Source: Dryocola clanedunensis subsp. sulfonylureivorans (lineage in GTDB: Bacteria; Pseudomonadota; Gammaproteobacteria; Enterobacterales; Enterobacteriaceae). Taken from it: a DNA stretch of 64,000 bases. Below, one piece after another: positions 31,891 through 41,065 of the stretch. Where the stretch lies: assembly GCF_016756775.1 (NCBI RefSeq), contig NZ_JAERMU010000013.1, positions 89,068 to 153,067 of the forward strand, written 5' to 3'. The notes under the pieces are model-generated. The model made no database searches. It was not told the DNA's origin and worked only from the letters and a program-made list of their open reading frames with translations. Made by a program: the position numbers and the translations under genes. The stretch's first letter is position 1, and each line of letters begins with the position of its first letter.

Positions 31891-31897
31891 TCCCCGG

Positions 31898-31985
31898 GCT
31901 GAAAAACATAACCCCAAAATGCTAGTTGTACCAGGAACCACCTCCTTGGCCCGCGCAATCTCCCTTGTGCGGGCCTTTCTTTTTT
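31898..31985 (+). ncRNA. cyaR: CyaR small regulatory RNA
   Basis: The sequence follows E. coli CyaR closely, starting GCTGAAAAACATAACCC. It has the conserved CCAGGAACCACCTCCTT seed loop that pairs with ribosome-binding sites of ompX, luxS and nadE. It ends in a GC-rich terminator stem (around CCCGCGCAA...TTGTGCGGG) and a T-run. Its place directly after yegQ is the same as in E. coli. It acts with Hfq. Confidence 0.95.
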
Positions 31986-32077
31986 GCGCGTCATCGCCAA
32001 TATTTCAGCCAGTTCTTACCCGCCGTGGCCCGGCTTAGGATACACTTTCGACACGATTGATATTCCCGAGGTATGCC

Positions 32078-32977
32078 ATGGAGAAGTTCCCGGAATCACT
32101 AGTGATCCTCAACGGCAAAGGTGCCAATAACGATATCCTGCGCAGCGCCGTGAATATTATGCGCGATGAAGGCTATCAGCTGCACATGCGCGTCACCTGG
32201 GAGTCCGGCGATGCCGCCCGTTATGTCGATGAAGCCATTGCGCTTGGCGTCGATACCGTGATAGCCGGCGGCGGCGACGGCACCATCAACGAAGTGGCGA
32301 CGGCGCTGGCGCAGCGGCCGCAGGAGAATCGCCCCGCCCTCGGCATCCTTCCCTTAGGGACGGCGAACGATTTTGCCACCAGCGTCGGCATCCCTACGGA
32401 GCTGGATAAGGCGCTGCAGCTGGCAATGGTTGGCCGCGCCTTCGATATCGATCTGGTGGAGGTCAATAAAAAAGCCTTCTTTATCAACATGGCCACCGGC
32501 GGTTTTGGGACGAAAATCACCACCGAAACACCGGAAAAATTAAAAGCGGCGCTGGGCGGCGTTTCCTACTTTATTCACGGCCTGCTGCGCATCGATACGC
32601 TAAAACCTGACCGCTGCGAAATTCGTGGCGAAAACTTTAGCTGGGAAGGTGACGCGCTGGTGATTGGCATTGGCAATGGTCGCCAGGCGGGCGGCGGGCA
32701 GCAGCTTTGTCCGCAGGCGTTAATTAACGACGGCCTGCTGGACTTGCGTATTTTTACCGGTGAAGAGCTGCTGCCCGCGCTGTTAACCACCCTCACCCGC
32801 CCGGAAGACAACCCGAATATTATCGACGGGCAGTCCTCCTGGTTTGAAATCACCGCCCCGCACGATATTACTTTTAACCTGGACGGCGAGCCGCTCAAAG
32901 GCCGCGAGTTCCGCATTGAGGTTCATCCTGCTGCCCTGCGCTGCCGCTTGCCGCCAAACTGTCCGCTGGTAGGCTAA
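32078..32977 (+). CDS. yegS: YegS, lipid kinase of the diacylglycerol-kinase family
   Basis: The 299-residue product equals E. coli YegS in length. It has the DAGK nucleotide-binding motif [14 protein letters not shown] near residues 65-78 and [18 protein letters not shown]. coli YegS phosphorylates phosphatidylglycerol in vitro; its physiological role is unclear. I chose the ATG at 32078 ([15 protein letters not shown]) behind GAGG, rather than the more upstream in-frame start at 32057. A GCGCCGG/CCGGCGC stem follows at 32985-33002 without a clear T-run. Confidence 0.95.
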   Translation: MEKFPESLVILNGKGANNDILRSAVNIMRDEGYQLHMRVTWESGDAARYVDEAIALGVDTVIAGGGDGTINEVATALAQRPQENRPALGILPLGTANDFATSVGIPTELDKALQLAMVGRAFDIDLVEVNKKAFFINMATGGFGTKITTETPEKLKAALGGVSYFIHGLLRIDTLKPDRCEIRGENFSWEGDALVIGIGNGRQAGGGQQLCPQALINDGLLDLRIFTGEELLPALLTTLTRPEDNPNIIDGQSSWFEITAPHDITFNLDGEPLKGREFRIEVHPAALRCRLPPNCPLVG

Positions 32978-33013
32978 ACCCCGCGCGCCGGGAAACCGGC
33001 GCATCGGCACTCG

Positions 33014-33793
33014 TTAAAACTTCGCCACCCTGCTCGCCATTTCCCGGCTGTACTGCCGACTGGCATTGACCAGCATCTGCGTGTAATCCACCCTCGCTTT
33101 TCCCGATATCAAGTCTTCCGTGCCTATCGTCTCCAGAATTTTGCCATGCTGCATCACCGCTACCCGGTGGCACAGGTGCGCAATCACCCCTAAATCGTGC
33201 GTGACCATTAAATAGGTGAGTTTCGACTCCTGCTGTAAATCCGCCAGCAGGTTGAGAATTTCCGCCTGCACTGAAACATCCAGCGCGGACGTCGGTTCAT
33301 CGAGCAATAACACCTGCGGCTCAAGTATTAATGCGCGCGCAATCGCCACGCGCTGACGCTGGCCGCCGGAAAGCTGGTGGGGATAGCGGCTGCGAAAAGC
33401 GCGGTTTAGCCCGACTTTATCGAGTATGGAATGAATCCGCCCCTCCCGTTCGCTGAAGCCCTGAATAACCAACGGCTCCTCCAGGATATCACCAACGGTA
33501 TGGCGGGGATGCAGCGACCCGTAGGGATCCTGAAAGACCATCTGTACCAGGCGGCAGCGTTCGCGGTTAATGCTGTGCCCCAGCGCCGAGCCGTTGATGG
33601 CCAGCTCGCCTTGCCAGTGGGTAAACAGCCCGGCCAGGCACTTGAGCACCGTGGTTTTCCCGGAGCCGGACTCCCCGACCAGGCCGAAGATTTCTCCCCG
33701 CGCCACGCTAAAATTCACGTCAAACAGAACCTGGTTGGTTTTTGTTCCTTCGCCAAAGGTTAAATTGAGCTGGCTGACCGCAATCATCGACAT
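33014..33793 (-). CDS. Dipeptide/oligopeptide-type ABC importer ATPase (DppF-like)
   Basis: The 259-residue ATPase has Walker A GESGSGKT, signature LSGGQRQR and Walker B VLLLDEPTSALD. It is the distal gene of a minus-strand operon coding the dehydratase, a binding protein, two permeases and two ATPases. Such importers use two different ATPases. It is somewhat shorter than DppF (about 330 aa) and lacks the long C-terminal oligopeptide-type extension with the Fe-S cysteine cluster. The substrate is not shown by sequence. Confidence 0.9.
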   Translation of the reverse strand: MSMIAVSQLNLTFGEGTKTNQVLFDVNFSVARGEIFGLVGESGSGKTTVLKCLAGLFTHWQGELAINGSALGHSINRERCRLVQMVFQDPYGSLHPRHTVGDILEEPLVIQGFSEREGRIHSILDKVGLNRAFRSRYPHQLSGGQRQRVAIARALILEPQVLLLDEPTSALDVSVQAEILNLLADLQQESKLTYLMVTHDLGVIAHLCHRVAVMQHGKILETIGTEDLISGKARVDYTQMLVNASRQYSREMASRVAKF

Positions 33794-33802
33794 AGTTCCC
33801 CC

Positions 33803-34669
33803 TTATTCGCTAAGCCAGCTGGCCTGGCGCTGTAAAACCGGCAGATGATCCCGGCGTTTATCCATATCCGGCAGCGCGTTGATCAGCCCCTGGGTGTAAG
33901 GATGCCGCGCATTATGCAATTCGTCAGCGGCAATGGACTCAACCACACGCCCGGCGTACATCACCAGCACCCAATCGCAGAAGCTGCGCACCAGGTTGAT
34001 ATCGTGGCTGATAAAAATCAGCCCCAGCCCGCGCGACTGCACTAAATCATCCAGCAGCGCCAGCACCTGCAAACGCACTGACACATCCAGCGCGGAAGTC
34101 GGTTCGTCGGCAATCACCATTTCCGGGTCGGTAATCAGCATCATGGCAATCATGATCCGCTGCCCCTGCCCGCCGGACACCTCATGGGGATAGAGGTGGT
34201 AAACGCGTTCCGGCTGGCGAATGCGCACCACTTCCAGCATTTCCAGCACCTTTTGCTTCGCTTCTTTATGCCCGACGCGATGGTGCGTCAGCCACGCTTC
34301 CGCAATTTGATCCCCGACGCACATCACCGGGTTCAGGGAATATTTCGGGTCCTGCATAATCATGGAAATGCGCCTGCCTCTTACCTCTCGCATTTGTGCG
34401 TCCGTCGCGCGCAGCAGATCAATATCGCTAAACTGCATGCATTCGGCGGTAATCTGCGCTTTTGAAGGATGAAGCTGTAGCAAGGCGCGCCCCACCGTGG
34501 ATTTACCGGAGCCGGACTCGCCGACAATGGCCAGCTTCTCGCGGCCAAGCTGGAAGGAAACGCCACGCACCGCGTGGGTTTGCTGGCGGCCATTAACGAA
34601 CGTTACGTTCAGGTCGCGTACGTCAAGCAGTGCTGGCGAGCTATTCGCCGCGCGGATCGAGGATGTCAC
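33803..34669 (-). CDS. Dipeptide/oligopeptide-type ABC importer ATPase (DppD-like)
   Basis: The 288-residue ATPase has Walker A GESGSGKS, signature VSGGQGQR and Walker B VIADEPTSALDVSV. It overlaps the 3' end of the upstream permease gene by 29 bases and is followed 9 bases later by the second ATPase. It pairs with that protein to drive import. Confidence 0.9.
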   Translation of the reverse strand: MTSSIRAANSSPALLDVRDLNVTFVNGRQQTHAVRGVSFQLGREKLAIVGESGSGKSTVGRALLQLHPSKAQITAECMQFSDIDLLRATDAQMREVRGRRISMIMQDPKYSLNPVMCVGDQIAEAWLTHHRVGHKEAKQKVLEMLEVVRIRQPERVYHLYPHEVSGGQGQRIMIAMMLITDPEMVIADEPTSALDVSVRLQVLALLDDLVQSRGLGLIFISHDINLVRSFCDWVLVMYAGRVVESIAADELHNARHPYTQGLINALPDMDKRRDHLPVLQRQASWLSE

Positions 34670-35549
34670 GTAGGCCGTCTCCCAGAAAATTGAATGCCAG
34701 GCTGTTGATGAGGATCGCCAGCCCCGGAATGGTTACTACCCACCAGCACTCCATCATGTAGGTGCGTCCGCTCGAAATCATCGCCCCCCACTCAGGATCG
34801 GGCGGCTGCGCGCCAAGCCCCAGAAATCCCAGCCCTGCGGCGGTGAGAATAATTCCCGCCATGTTCATGGTGATGCGAATAATCACCGAGGGCATGCACA
34901 GCGGCACGATATGCCGCCACAGCACGCGAACCGGCGACGCGCCCTGTAGGCGAACGGCAGAGATAAAATCTGCCTGCCGTAATGAAAGCGTTTCGGCGCG
35001 GGCAAGACGGGCAATGGGCGGCCAGGCGGTGAGCGTAATCGCAATAACAACGTGCTCAAGGCCTGGCCCCAGGGCGGCGACAAAAGCCAGCGCCAGCACA
35101 AGGCTCGGGAAGGAGATAAAAATATCGGTGATCCGCATCAGCACCATATCAACCCTGCCGCCGAAGTAACCCGCCGTGACGCCAAGCAGCAGGCCAAGCG
35201 GCCCGACGGTTATCGACACCAGCAGCACGATGTAGAGGGTAATGCGCGAGCCATAAACCAGACGGCTGAAAATGTCGCGTCCAAACTCATCGGTGCCGAA
35301 CCAGTGCGTCGCGCCCGGCGGACTTAACGCGTGGTTGAGATCCTGAACCAGCGGGTTAAACGGTGCAATCCAGGGGGCGAAAATCGCCACCATCAGCAGC
35401 AGAAAGACAATTCCCCCGCCGATTGCCGTCAGCGGATTGCGCGCCATCTTGCCGATGAATCCCCAGGTTCGCATGACCGCGCGCCTGAAGGACTGAGCGC
35501 GTTCATCTGCCCGGGTAATCTGAGGCGTACCAAAGGAAACGGTCATCAT
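34641..35549 (-). CDS. ABC importer permease (DppC-like)
   Basis: The 302-residue integral membrane protein has the N-terminal OppC-type region (HWFGTDEFGRDIFSRLVYGSR) and the EAA-type loop (ARAETLSLRQADFISAVRLQGASPVRVLWRHIVP). It forms the channel with the DppB-like permease. It overlaps neighbours on both sides, so the operon is translationally tight. Confidence 0.92.
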   Translation of the reverse strand: MMTVSFGTPQITRADERAQSFRRAVMRTWGFIGKMARNPLTAIGGGIVFLLLMVAIFAPWIAPFNPLVQDLNHALSPPGATHWFGTDEFGRDIFSRLVYGSRITLYIVLLVSITVGPLGLLLGVTAGYFGGRVDMVLMRITDIFISFPSLVLALAFVAALGPGLEHVVIAITLTAWPPIARLARAETLSLRQADFISAVRLQGASPVRVLWRHIVPLCMPSVIIRITMNMAGIILTAAGLGFLGLGAQPPDPEWGAMISSGRTYMMECWWVVTIPGLAILINSLAFNFLGDGLRDILDPRGE

Positions 35550-36580
35550 TTCGTCCTCGGATCAAAGAGTTGATAAAGCATGTCCGACAGCAGGTTAAGC
35601 AGCACGAAGATCGCCCCGACCACCAGCACGCAGCCCATTACCGCATTCATATCCCCAAGCAGCAGGCTGCCCGTCAGATAGGAGCCAAATCCCGGCCAGG
35701 AGAAGACGGTTTCGATAAGTACCGCCCCTTCCAGCAATGAGCCGTAAGCCAGCGCGACCACCGTCAGAAGCTGTACAAGAATATTGCGGAAGGCGTGATT
35801 CCAGATAACCTGCCGCTCGGTCAGCCCCTTTACGCGGGCGGTAATGATGAACTCCTGCGAGAGCTGCGCCAGCATAAAGCTGCGCGTCATGCGGCTGATG
35901 TAGGCCAGGGAGTGAAAGCCCAGCAGGCACGCGGGCAGAACCAGATGATTCAGCGCGTTAAAAAATACGCTGCCGTTGCCGGCCAGCAATGCATCCACCA
36001 GCAGCAGCCCGGTGCGGCGCGGCACTAAGCCATCCAGCCCCAGGTCAATCCGTCCTGCACCGCCCACCCAGCCAAGCCAGGCGTAAAACAGCAGCAGACC
36101 CATCATCCCCACCCAGAAAATCGGCGTGGAGTAGCCGGCCAGGCTGATAATACGCACCGCATAATCGACAATGCTGTTGCGGCGAGCGGCGGCCCAGACG
36201 CCAAGCGGAATGCCAAGGCCCGCGCCGACAACGATCGCCACCGTTGCCAGTTCAAGCGTGGCCGGGAAGACCCGCAGGATATCGTCCAGCATCGGCTTTC
36301 CGGTCAGCAGCGCGTTGCCCAGGTCGCCGTGCAGCAGGCCGCCCAGATAAATCCAGAACTGCGTGGCCAGCGATTTGTCGAACCCAAGCTGGTGATAAAC
36401 CTGCTGATAGGTGCTCTGGTCCGCGTCCGGGCCGACAATCGCCAGCACGGGGTCGATGGGCATCACCCGCCCAATGAAGAAGGTCAGCAACAGCAGGCCG
36501 AACAAAGTAATAAGTACCTGACCGACGCGGCGGGAAAAGCGCCGGGTGCGCCCGCCCGGCGCAAGCAGAATCATGCTCAT
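35546..36580 (-). CDS. ABC importer permease (DppB-like)
   Basis: The 344-residue protein has about six transmembrane helices and the OppB-type EAA loop (MTRSFMLAQLSQEFIITARVKGLTERQVIWNHAFRN). It overlaps the binding-protein gene and the second permease gene by 4 bases each (ATGA type). Confidence 0.92.
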   Translation of the reverse strand: MSMILLAPGGRTRRFSRRVGQVLITLFGLLLLTFFIGRVMPIDPVLAIVGPDADQSTYQQVYHQLGFDKSLATQFWIYLGGLLHGDLGNALLTGKPMLDDILRVFPATLELATVAIVVGAGLGIPLGVWAAARRNSIVDYAVRIISLAGYSTPIFWVGMMGLLLFYAWLGWVGGAGRIDLGLDGLVPRRTGLLLVDALLAGNGSVFFNALNHLVLPACLLGFHSLAYISRMTRSFMLAQLSQEFIITARVKGLTERQVIWNHAFRNILVQLLTVVALAYGSLLEGAVLIETVFSWPGFGSYLTGSLLLGDMNAVMGCVLVVGAIFVLLNLLSDMLYQLFDPRTK

Positions 36581-38202
36581 GATTTATCCTCCCCGGCAGG
36601 CGATTTATAAACATCGCGCAGGAACGTTGTCGCTGACGGGTGCGGCTGATAGTTATGCACCTCTTTGCGAACCACCACGGAATCCACCATTTGCGAAACG
36701 GGCAGCAGCGCCGGAATTAAAGTGTCATAGCGCACCTGAATCGCCTGATACTCTTCCTGCTGCCTTCGCGGATCGCGTTCCACAAGCGCCCGGTCTATCT
36801 GCTGATTGAGCGTTTTGTCGTAGAAGCTGGTGCGCCAGCCCTGGAAGTTGGTCAGCCGGGCGGCATCGCTGTTATCCGGGTTATAAACCAGCGACCGCAG
36901 GCTGGAGTGAGGATGAGGCTCCACGCCGCTGCCGCCGCGCCCGACCAGCATGTCGAACCGGCGCTCTCGCATCGCGCCGTAAATCTGGTTGCCGGTACCG
37001 GTGATGATTTTCGCGTTAATACCCGCCTGCATCAGCGTCGACTGCACGGCAATAGCGATATTCAGGAAAGGCTGATCGGCAAGCACGCGCAGCGTGGTAT
37101 CAAACCCGTCAGGATACCCGGCCTCGGCCAGCAGCTTCTTCGCGCGTGGCACGTCCAGAGCATAGCCAGGATCGGGCAGCGTGGCGGGCATGCCGGACTG
37201 GATTGGCCGCTGGTGCAGCACGCCGTAACCCGGCATCAGCGCTTTGTTAATCCCCTGATAATCAATCAGGTAGCGCACGGCTTCGCGCACCTTCGGGTTA
37301 GCAAAATGCGCCTCTTTCATGCTCATCGCCACGTAGTAAATCGTCCCTTTTTTGACGGCGTCAACCGTCAGGTCGGGATCTTCCCGCAGGGCGTTGACGT
37401 CCGACACCGCCATATTGCTGGCGATATCCAGATCCCCTTTAGCAATCATCAGCCGCAGCGTCTGGGACTCCTGAAAATGGCGGAACACCACGCGGCTTAA
37501 TTTTGGCTCGCCGCGCCAGTATTCAGGATTGCGCTTCATACGCAGGACATCTTTCGCCTGCCAGACTTCCAGGCTGAACGGCCCTGACCCGGCTTCGTTG
37601 GTCGTCAGCCAGCGGTTGCCCCAGTCATTATTCTGTACATGCTGCTGCACGGTCTTGCTGTCGAGCACCACTACGCTGCCCAGCGCCGCCAGCGAGTAAA
37701 TCACCAGCTGAGGATCGTTGGCTTTCGGCAGGGTAATTTCTACCGTTGAGGCATCGGGCGCTTTGACGTGCTCATCGACGTTTTGCTTAGTAAAGCCGTA
37801 AGATTTCCAGACGGACGCCTGGGCAAGGTTCAGATGCAATACGCGGCGCATCGACCAGACGACATCATCGGCGGTCAAAGCATTTCCGGAGTGAAACTTC
37901 ACCCCGTCGCGCAGATGGAAAGTCAGGCGGTTGCCGTCCTCTGACACAGCCCAGGACGTTGCCAGCGCCGGGCGCACATGGGTAAGCTGCGCGGGATCCA
38001 GCTCCACCAGCGAATCATAGAGATTAACCACCAGCCCAACGACCTCGTTGCCGGTCATGGCGGCCGGATCGAGCGTCAGCAGGTTGTTCATATTCATGCC
38101 GATAATCAGCTGGTCGGGGGGCGTTTTTGCCGCCGCCGACGCGCTACCGAACATGAAAAGGAGCGTGAGCAGCCACGCCCCCGGTCGGGAGCTTCTGTTC
38201 AT
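36577..38202 (-). CDS. Family 5 extracellular solute-binding protein (DppA-like)
   Basis: The 541-residue protein has a Sec signal peptide (about residues 1-25, ending SASAAAKT). The rest is the bilobed family-5 fold (LTFHLRDGVKFHSGNALTADDVVWSM is the family signature region). These proteins bind di- or oligopeptides, but several subfamilies bind nickel, glutathione or oligosaccharides. Beside a sugar-acid-type dehydratase a non-peptide ligand is possible. That is inference. Confidence 0.9.
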   Translation of the reverse strand: MNRSSRPGAWLLTLLFMFGSASAAAKTPPDQLIIGMNMNNLLTLDPAAMTGNEVVGLVVNLYDSLVELDPAQLTHVRPALATSWAVSEDGNRLTFHLRDGVKFHSGNALTADDVVWSMRRVLHLNLAQASVWKSYGFTKQNVDEHVKAPDASTVEITLPKANDPQLVIYSLAALGSVVVLDSKTVQQHVQNNDWGNRWLTTNEAGSGPFSLEVWQAKDVLRMKRNPEYWRGEPKLSRVVFRHFQESQTLRLMIAKGDLDIASNMAVSDVNALREDPDLTVDAVKKGTIYYVAMSMKEAHFANPKVREAVRYLIDYQGINKALMPGYGVLHQRPIQSGMPATLPDPGYALDVPRAKKLLAEAGYPDGFDTTLRVLADQPFLNIAIAVQSTLMQAGINAKIITGTGNQIYGAMRERRFDMLVGRGGSGVEPHPHSSLRSLVYNPDNSDAARLTNFQGWRTSFYDKTLNQQIDRALVERDPRRQQEEYQAIQVRYDTLIPALLPVSQMVDSVVVRKEVHNYQPHPSATTFLRDVYKSPAGEDKS

Positions 38203-38231
38203 ATTGGATACCGTTTGTAGGGTCAGTTTTC

Positions 38232-38252
38232 CCCGGCGTCATTCGCGCCGGG
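38232..38252 (-). other. Intercistronic stem-loop between dehydratase and binding-protein genes
   Basis: CCCGGCG (38232-38238) pairs with CGCCGGG (38246-38252) across a 7-base loop. No T-run follows on the minus strand, so it is more likely an mRNA-stability or partial-attenuation element than a full terminator. Confidence 0.5.
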
Positions 38253-38268
38253 ATTATTATGTTTGCGA

Positions 38269-39426
38269 TTATTCGTCGCGGCTGACGGTATGCGTCTCTA
38301 TGTAATCAAAATTGATGTCTTCCCCAAGCCCAGGGCGCTGCGGCAGATGTACGAAACCTTCAGAGTCCATCGGGTCGACGATGCTGTTGAGGTAAGCGGC
38401 TGGCTCATCGTATTCGAGGAACGGATGCAGCAGACCCCGCTCGTACCAGCGGCAGTTACGAATAGCCCCGACAACGGCAAGGCTCGCCGCCCCGTTGCCG
38501 TGCACCTCGCAATCCATGCCGTAGGCTTCTGCCAGGCCGGCAACTTTCATGCAGGGGGCGATCCCGCCCACGCCGTTTGCCCCCGCCCGCAGGATGTCGC
38601 AGGCACCGGCCTTAACCCAGTCGGCCCGGCTGTGGTGTTTGCCGCCCAGACTCTCCGGGCCCACCACGTCGATGGATAAATTCTCCGCAAGCCACACGTA
38701 GGAGGCCATGCTCTCCTCTTCCATCGGCTCTTCGAACCAGGCAAAGTTGAGCTTCTCCAGCGCCTTGCCGATATACAGCGCCTGGCTGCGGCTGTACCAG
38801 TGGTAGCCGTCAAGCATCAGGTCAATGTCCGGTCCCACCGCCTCACGCACCGCCGCGCAGGCTTTTACATCCATCTTTGGATCGGGTGCAAACGCCACCG
38901 GCGGCATCCAGGTATGCAGCTTGATGGCCTTGTAGCCCCGCGCCACCAGCTTTTCGGCAAACTGGCCGAACTCATCCGGCGTGGAAAGCCCGCCCGCCAG
39001 CTCGTCCCCGCACATGGTGCTGCCGTAAGCCGGAACCTTATCGCGAAAACCACCGAGCAGCTTATAGACCGGCACTTTCAGCCTGCGGCCAATCAAATCC
39101 CACAGCGCCTGCTCAACGAATGAGAGTGCGCGTTCGGTAAGCTGATGGGCGCTGCCGCGCTGCCAGTGCACAAGATCCTGCCAGATACGCTCACGGTTGA
39201 AGGGGTCCTGCCCTACCAGCACCTTGCGGAAGAAGGCGTTTACTACATAAGGGCGAACCACCTCCGGCGGAGCGAAAGCGTAGCCGCAGTCCCCTTCATC
39301 AGTCGTAATGGTCAGCATCGCCATTTTTGCCAGGCTCTCTTCACCCGGGTGCGAATGCCCGGCGCTGTCGGCAACGCGGCGGGTTGGATAGGTAAAAACG
39401 GTCACATTTACAGAGGTAATTTTCAC
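38269..39426 (-). CDS. Mandelate racemase-group enolase-superfamily enzyme, probable acid-sugar dehydratase
   Basis: The 385-residue protein has the enolase-superfamily capping domain and barrel. Metal ligands are visible in LMLDGYHWY (Asp near 207), FEEPM (Glu near 230) and VGPES (Glu near 256). A His-Asp dyad is supplied by DILRAGANGVGG (Asp near 277) and CEVHGNG (His near 306). The second-strand motif is KLH (near 170). This is the mandelate racemase subgroup, most members of which dehydrate sugar acids; the exact substrate cannot be read. It is the first gene of an operon with an ABC importer, so it probably acts on the imported compound or a derivative. Confidence 0.85.
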   Translation of the reverse strand: MKITSVNVTVFTYPTRRVADSAGHSHPGEESLAKMAMLTITTDEGDCGYAFAPPEVVRPYVVNAFFRKVLVGQDPFNRERIWQDLVHWQRGSAHQLTERALSFVEQALWDLIGRRLKVPVYKLLGGFRDKVPAYGSTMCGDELAGGLSTPDEFGQFAEKLVARGYKAIKLHTWMPPVAFAPDPKMDVKACAAVREAVGPDIDLMLDGYHWYSRSQALYIGKALEKLNFAWFEEPMEEESMASYVWLAENLSIDVVGPESLGGKHHSRADWVKAGACDILRAGANGVGGIAPCMKVAGLAEAYGMDCEVHGNGAASLAVVGAIRNCRWYERGLLHPFLEYDEPAAYLNSIVDPMDSEGFVHLPQRPGLGEDINFDYIETHTVSRDE

Positions 39427-39704
39427 AATCGTGGATGTCCTTTTTTAACGACGAATTCGGTTAATCGGTGCCACTTCTGCTGCAAAAACGGAACGATATC
39501 GGAAGGAAGGTGGGCCTGAATCAAAATTTAAAACAGCGTTTCAGCAACAACTTTATGCGTAAATTTTCACCTTCGCCTCGTTCAAAGGTGCGTAAATGAC
39601 GGCCATTTTTTGGACATGTGCACAAGGTGGCGTGACACTTTTCACAAATTGTTATCGAATTGTGACGAGATTAACGATGTAAAAACAGGAGGGATGAGCA
39701 GGAA
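39427..39704 (-). promoter_or_regulatory. Promoter region of the dehydratase/ABC operon with a CRP-like site
   Basis: CGTGA-N6-TCACA at 39631-39646 matches the CRP consensus at 9 of 10 conserved bases. A second partial site (TGTGACGAGATTAACG) begins at 39661. Catabolite control would suit an operon for a minor carbon source. The site is about 205 bases upstream of the start codon, so the promoter itself probably lies between them. I did not identify a confident -10/-35. Confidence 0.5.
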
Positions 39705-39727
39705 CCCCTCTCCTGAACAGAGAGGGG
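39705..39727 (-). terminator. Stem-loop after fbaB, likely terminator
   Basis: CCCCTCTC (39705-39712) pairs with GAGAGGGG (39720-39727) across a 7-base loop, 15 bases past the fbaB stop on the minus strand. The following TTCCTGCTC is a poor T-run, so efficiency is uncertain. Confidence 0.6.
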
Positions 39728-39741
39728 CTTACAACCTATTG

Positions 39742-40794
39742 TCAGGCGATGGTGACTTTGCCGTCCAGATAAACATCCTGTACGGCGTTGATCAGCTTCA
39801 CGCCGTCGGACATGGATTTCTTGAACGCTTTGCGTCCCAGAATCAGGCCCATGCCGCCTGCACGTTTATTGATGACCGCAGTGCGCACGGCGTCGGTCAG
39901 ATCCGTTTCCCCCCCAGCCGCGCCGCCGGAGTTAATCAATCCCGCGCGTCCCATATAGCAGTTTGCCAGCTGGTAGCGCACCAGATCGATGGGGTTATCG
40001 CTGGTCAGTTTGGTGTAGACGCGGTCGTCGGTATAGCCGAAGTTAACGGCTTTATAGCCGCCGTTGTTCTCGGCCATTTTCTGCTTCACGATGTCCGCGC
40101 CAATCGTTGCCGCAAGGTGGTTGGCCTGCCCGGTCAGATCCGCGCTGACGTGATAATCCACGCCGTCTTTCTTGAAATCTGAGTTACGCAGATAGGCCCA
40201 TAGCACGGTCACCAGACCCAGCTCGTGGGCGCGCTCGAAGGCGCTGGAGATCTCTTCTATCTGCCGGCGGGACTCCGGCGAGCCAAAGTAAATCGTCGCC
40301 CCTACCGCTACCGCGCCCATATTGAACGCCTGCTCAACGCTTGCGTACAGCGTCTGGTCGTAGGTTGTCGGGTAGCTCAGGGTTTCGTTGTGGTTCAGCT
40401 TCACCAGGAAGGGAATGCGGTGCGCGTAGCGGCGTGATACCGAAGCCAGCACGCCGTAGGTTGAGGCCACGCAGTTACAGCCCGCTTCAATCGCCAGCTC
40501 GACGATGTTCTTCGGATCGAAATAGAGAGGGTTAGCCGCAAACGACGCCCCGGCGGAGTGTTCAACGCCCTGGTCGACAGGCAAAATAGACAGGTAGCCC
40601 GTCCCGGCCAGCCGCCCGGTGTTATACAGCGTCTGCATGTTTCGCAGCACCGCAGGCGGGCGGTTGTTGTCCACCATCACGCGGTCTACGTAATCCGAGC
40701 CGGGCAGGTAGAGCTGTTCTGCCGGAATAGTCATACAACGATGCTGTAACAGGCCGTCGGCGTCTTTGCCAAGTAGTTGCGCAATATCAGTCAT
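39742..40794 (-). CDS. fbaB: Class I (DhnA-type) fructose-bisphosphate aldolase
   Basis: The 350-residue protein has the same length as E. coli FbaB and the start [20 protein letters not shown]. The Schiff-base class I barrel shows [11 protein letters not shown] and [15 protein letters not shown], the latter holding the likely active-site lysine. It interconverts fructose 1,6-bisphosphate with the triose phosphates and is used mainly in gluconeogenic growth. In E. coli K-12 the gat cluster lies between fbaB and yegS; here an ABC importer/dehydratase operon does. Confidence 0.96.
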   Translation of the reverse strand: MTDIAQLLGKDADGLLQHRCMTIPAEQLYLPGSDYVDRVMVDNNRPPAVLRNMQTLYNTGRLAGTGYLSILPVDQGVEHSAGASFAANPLYFDPKNIVELAIEAGCNCVASTYGVLASVSRRYAHRIPFLVKLNHNETLSYPTTYDQTLYASVEQAFNMGAVAVGATIYFGSPESRRQIEEISSAFERAHELGLVTVLWAYLRNSDFKKDGVDYHVSADLTGQANHLAATIGADIVKQKMAENNGGYKAVNFGYTDDRVYTKLTSDNPIDLVRYQLANCYMGRAGLINSGGAAGGETDLTDAVRTAVINKRAGGMGLILGRKAFKKSMSDGVKLINAVQDVYLDGKVTIA

Positions 40795-41065
40795 AATAAG
40801 CTCCCGTAAGGTCAGCGAGCACCCTGCCCGCTGAGGATAAATGTCCTGGCCCTGAGCGTCGCAAAGGGCAGTCCTAAGCCTGGTAGCGACTCGCGTCCTT
40901 CGCCAGCATAAGGAGCACTTTCGGCCTGTTCCGACCTGTAACGCCAGGCGGCCAGCGGCGCTATTTTTGCAACGGCGGTCATAGAATTCATGTAAAGGTA
41001 TTTAAAAGGTATTATCAAGTGGTAGGGTTAAGGTGTACCCACCGCCGATTGTGAAGGACGTAAAA

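Noticed and set aside
40812..41018. 68-codon minus-strand ORF upstream of fbaB
   Set aside because: It covers the fbaB/yegT divergent promoter region and shows no domain or ribosome-binding site; it is probably chance.
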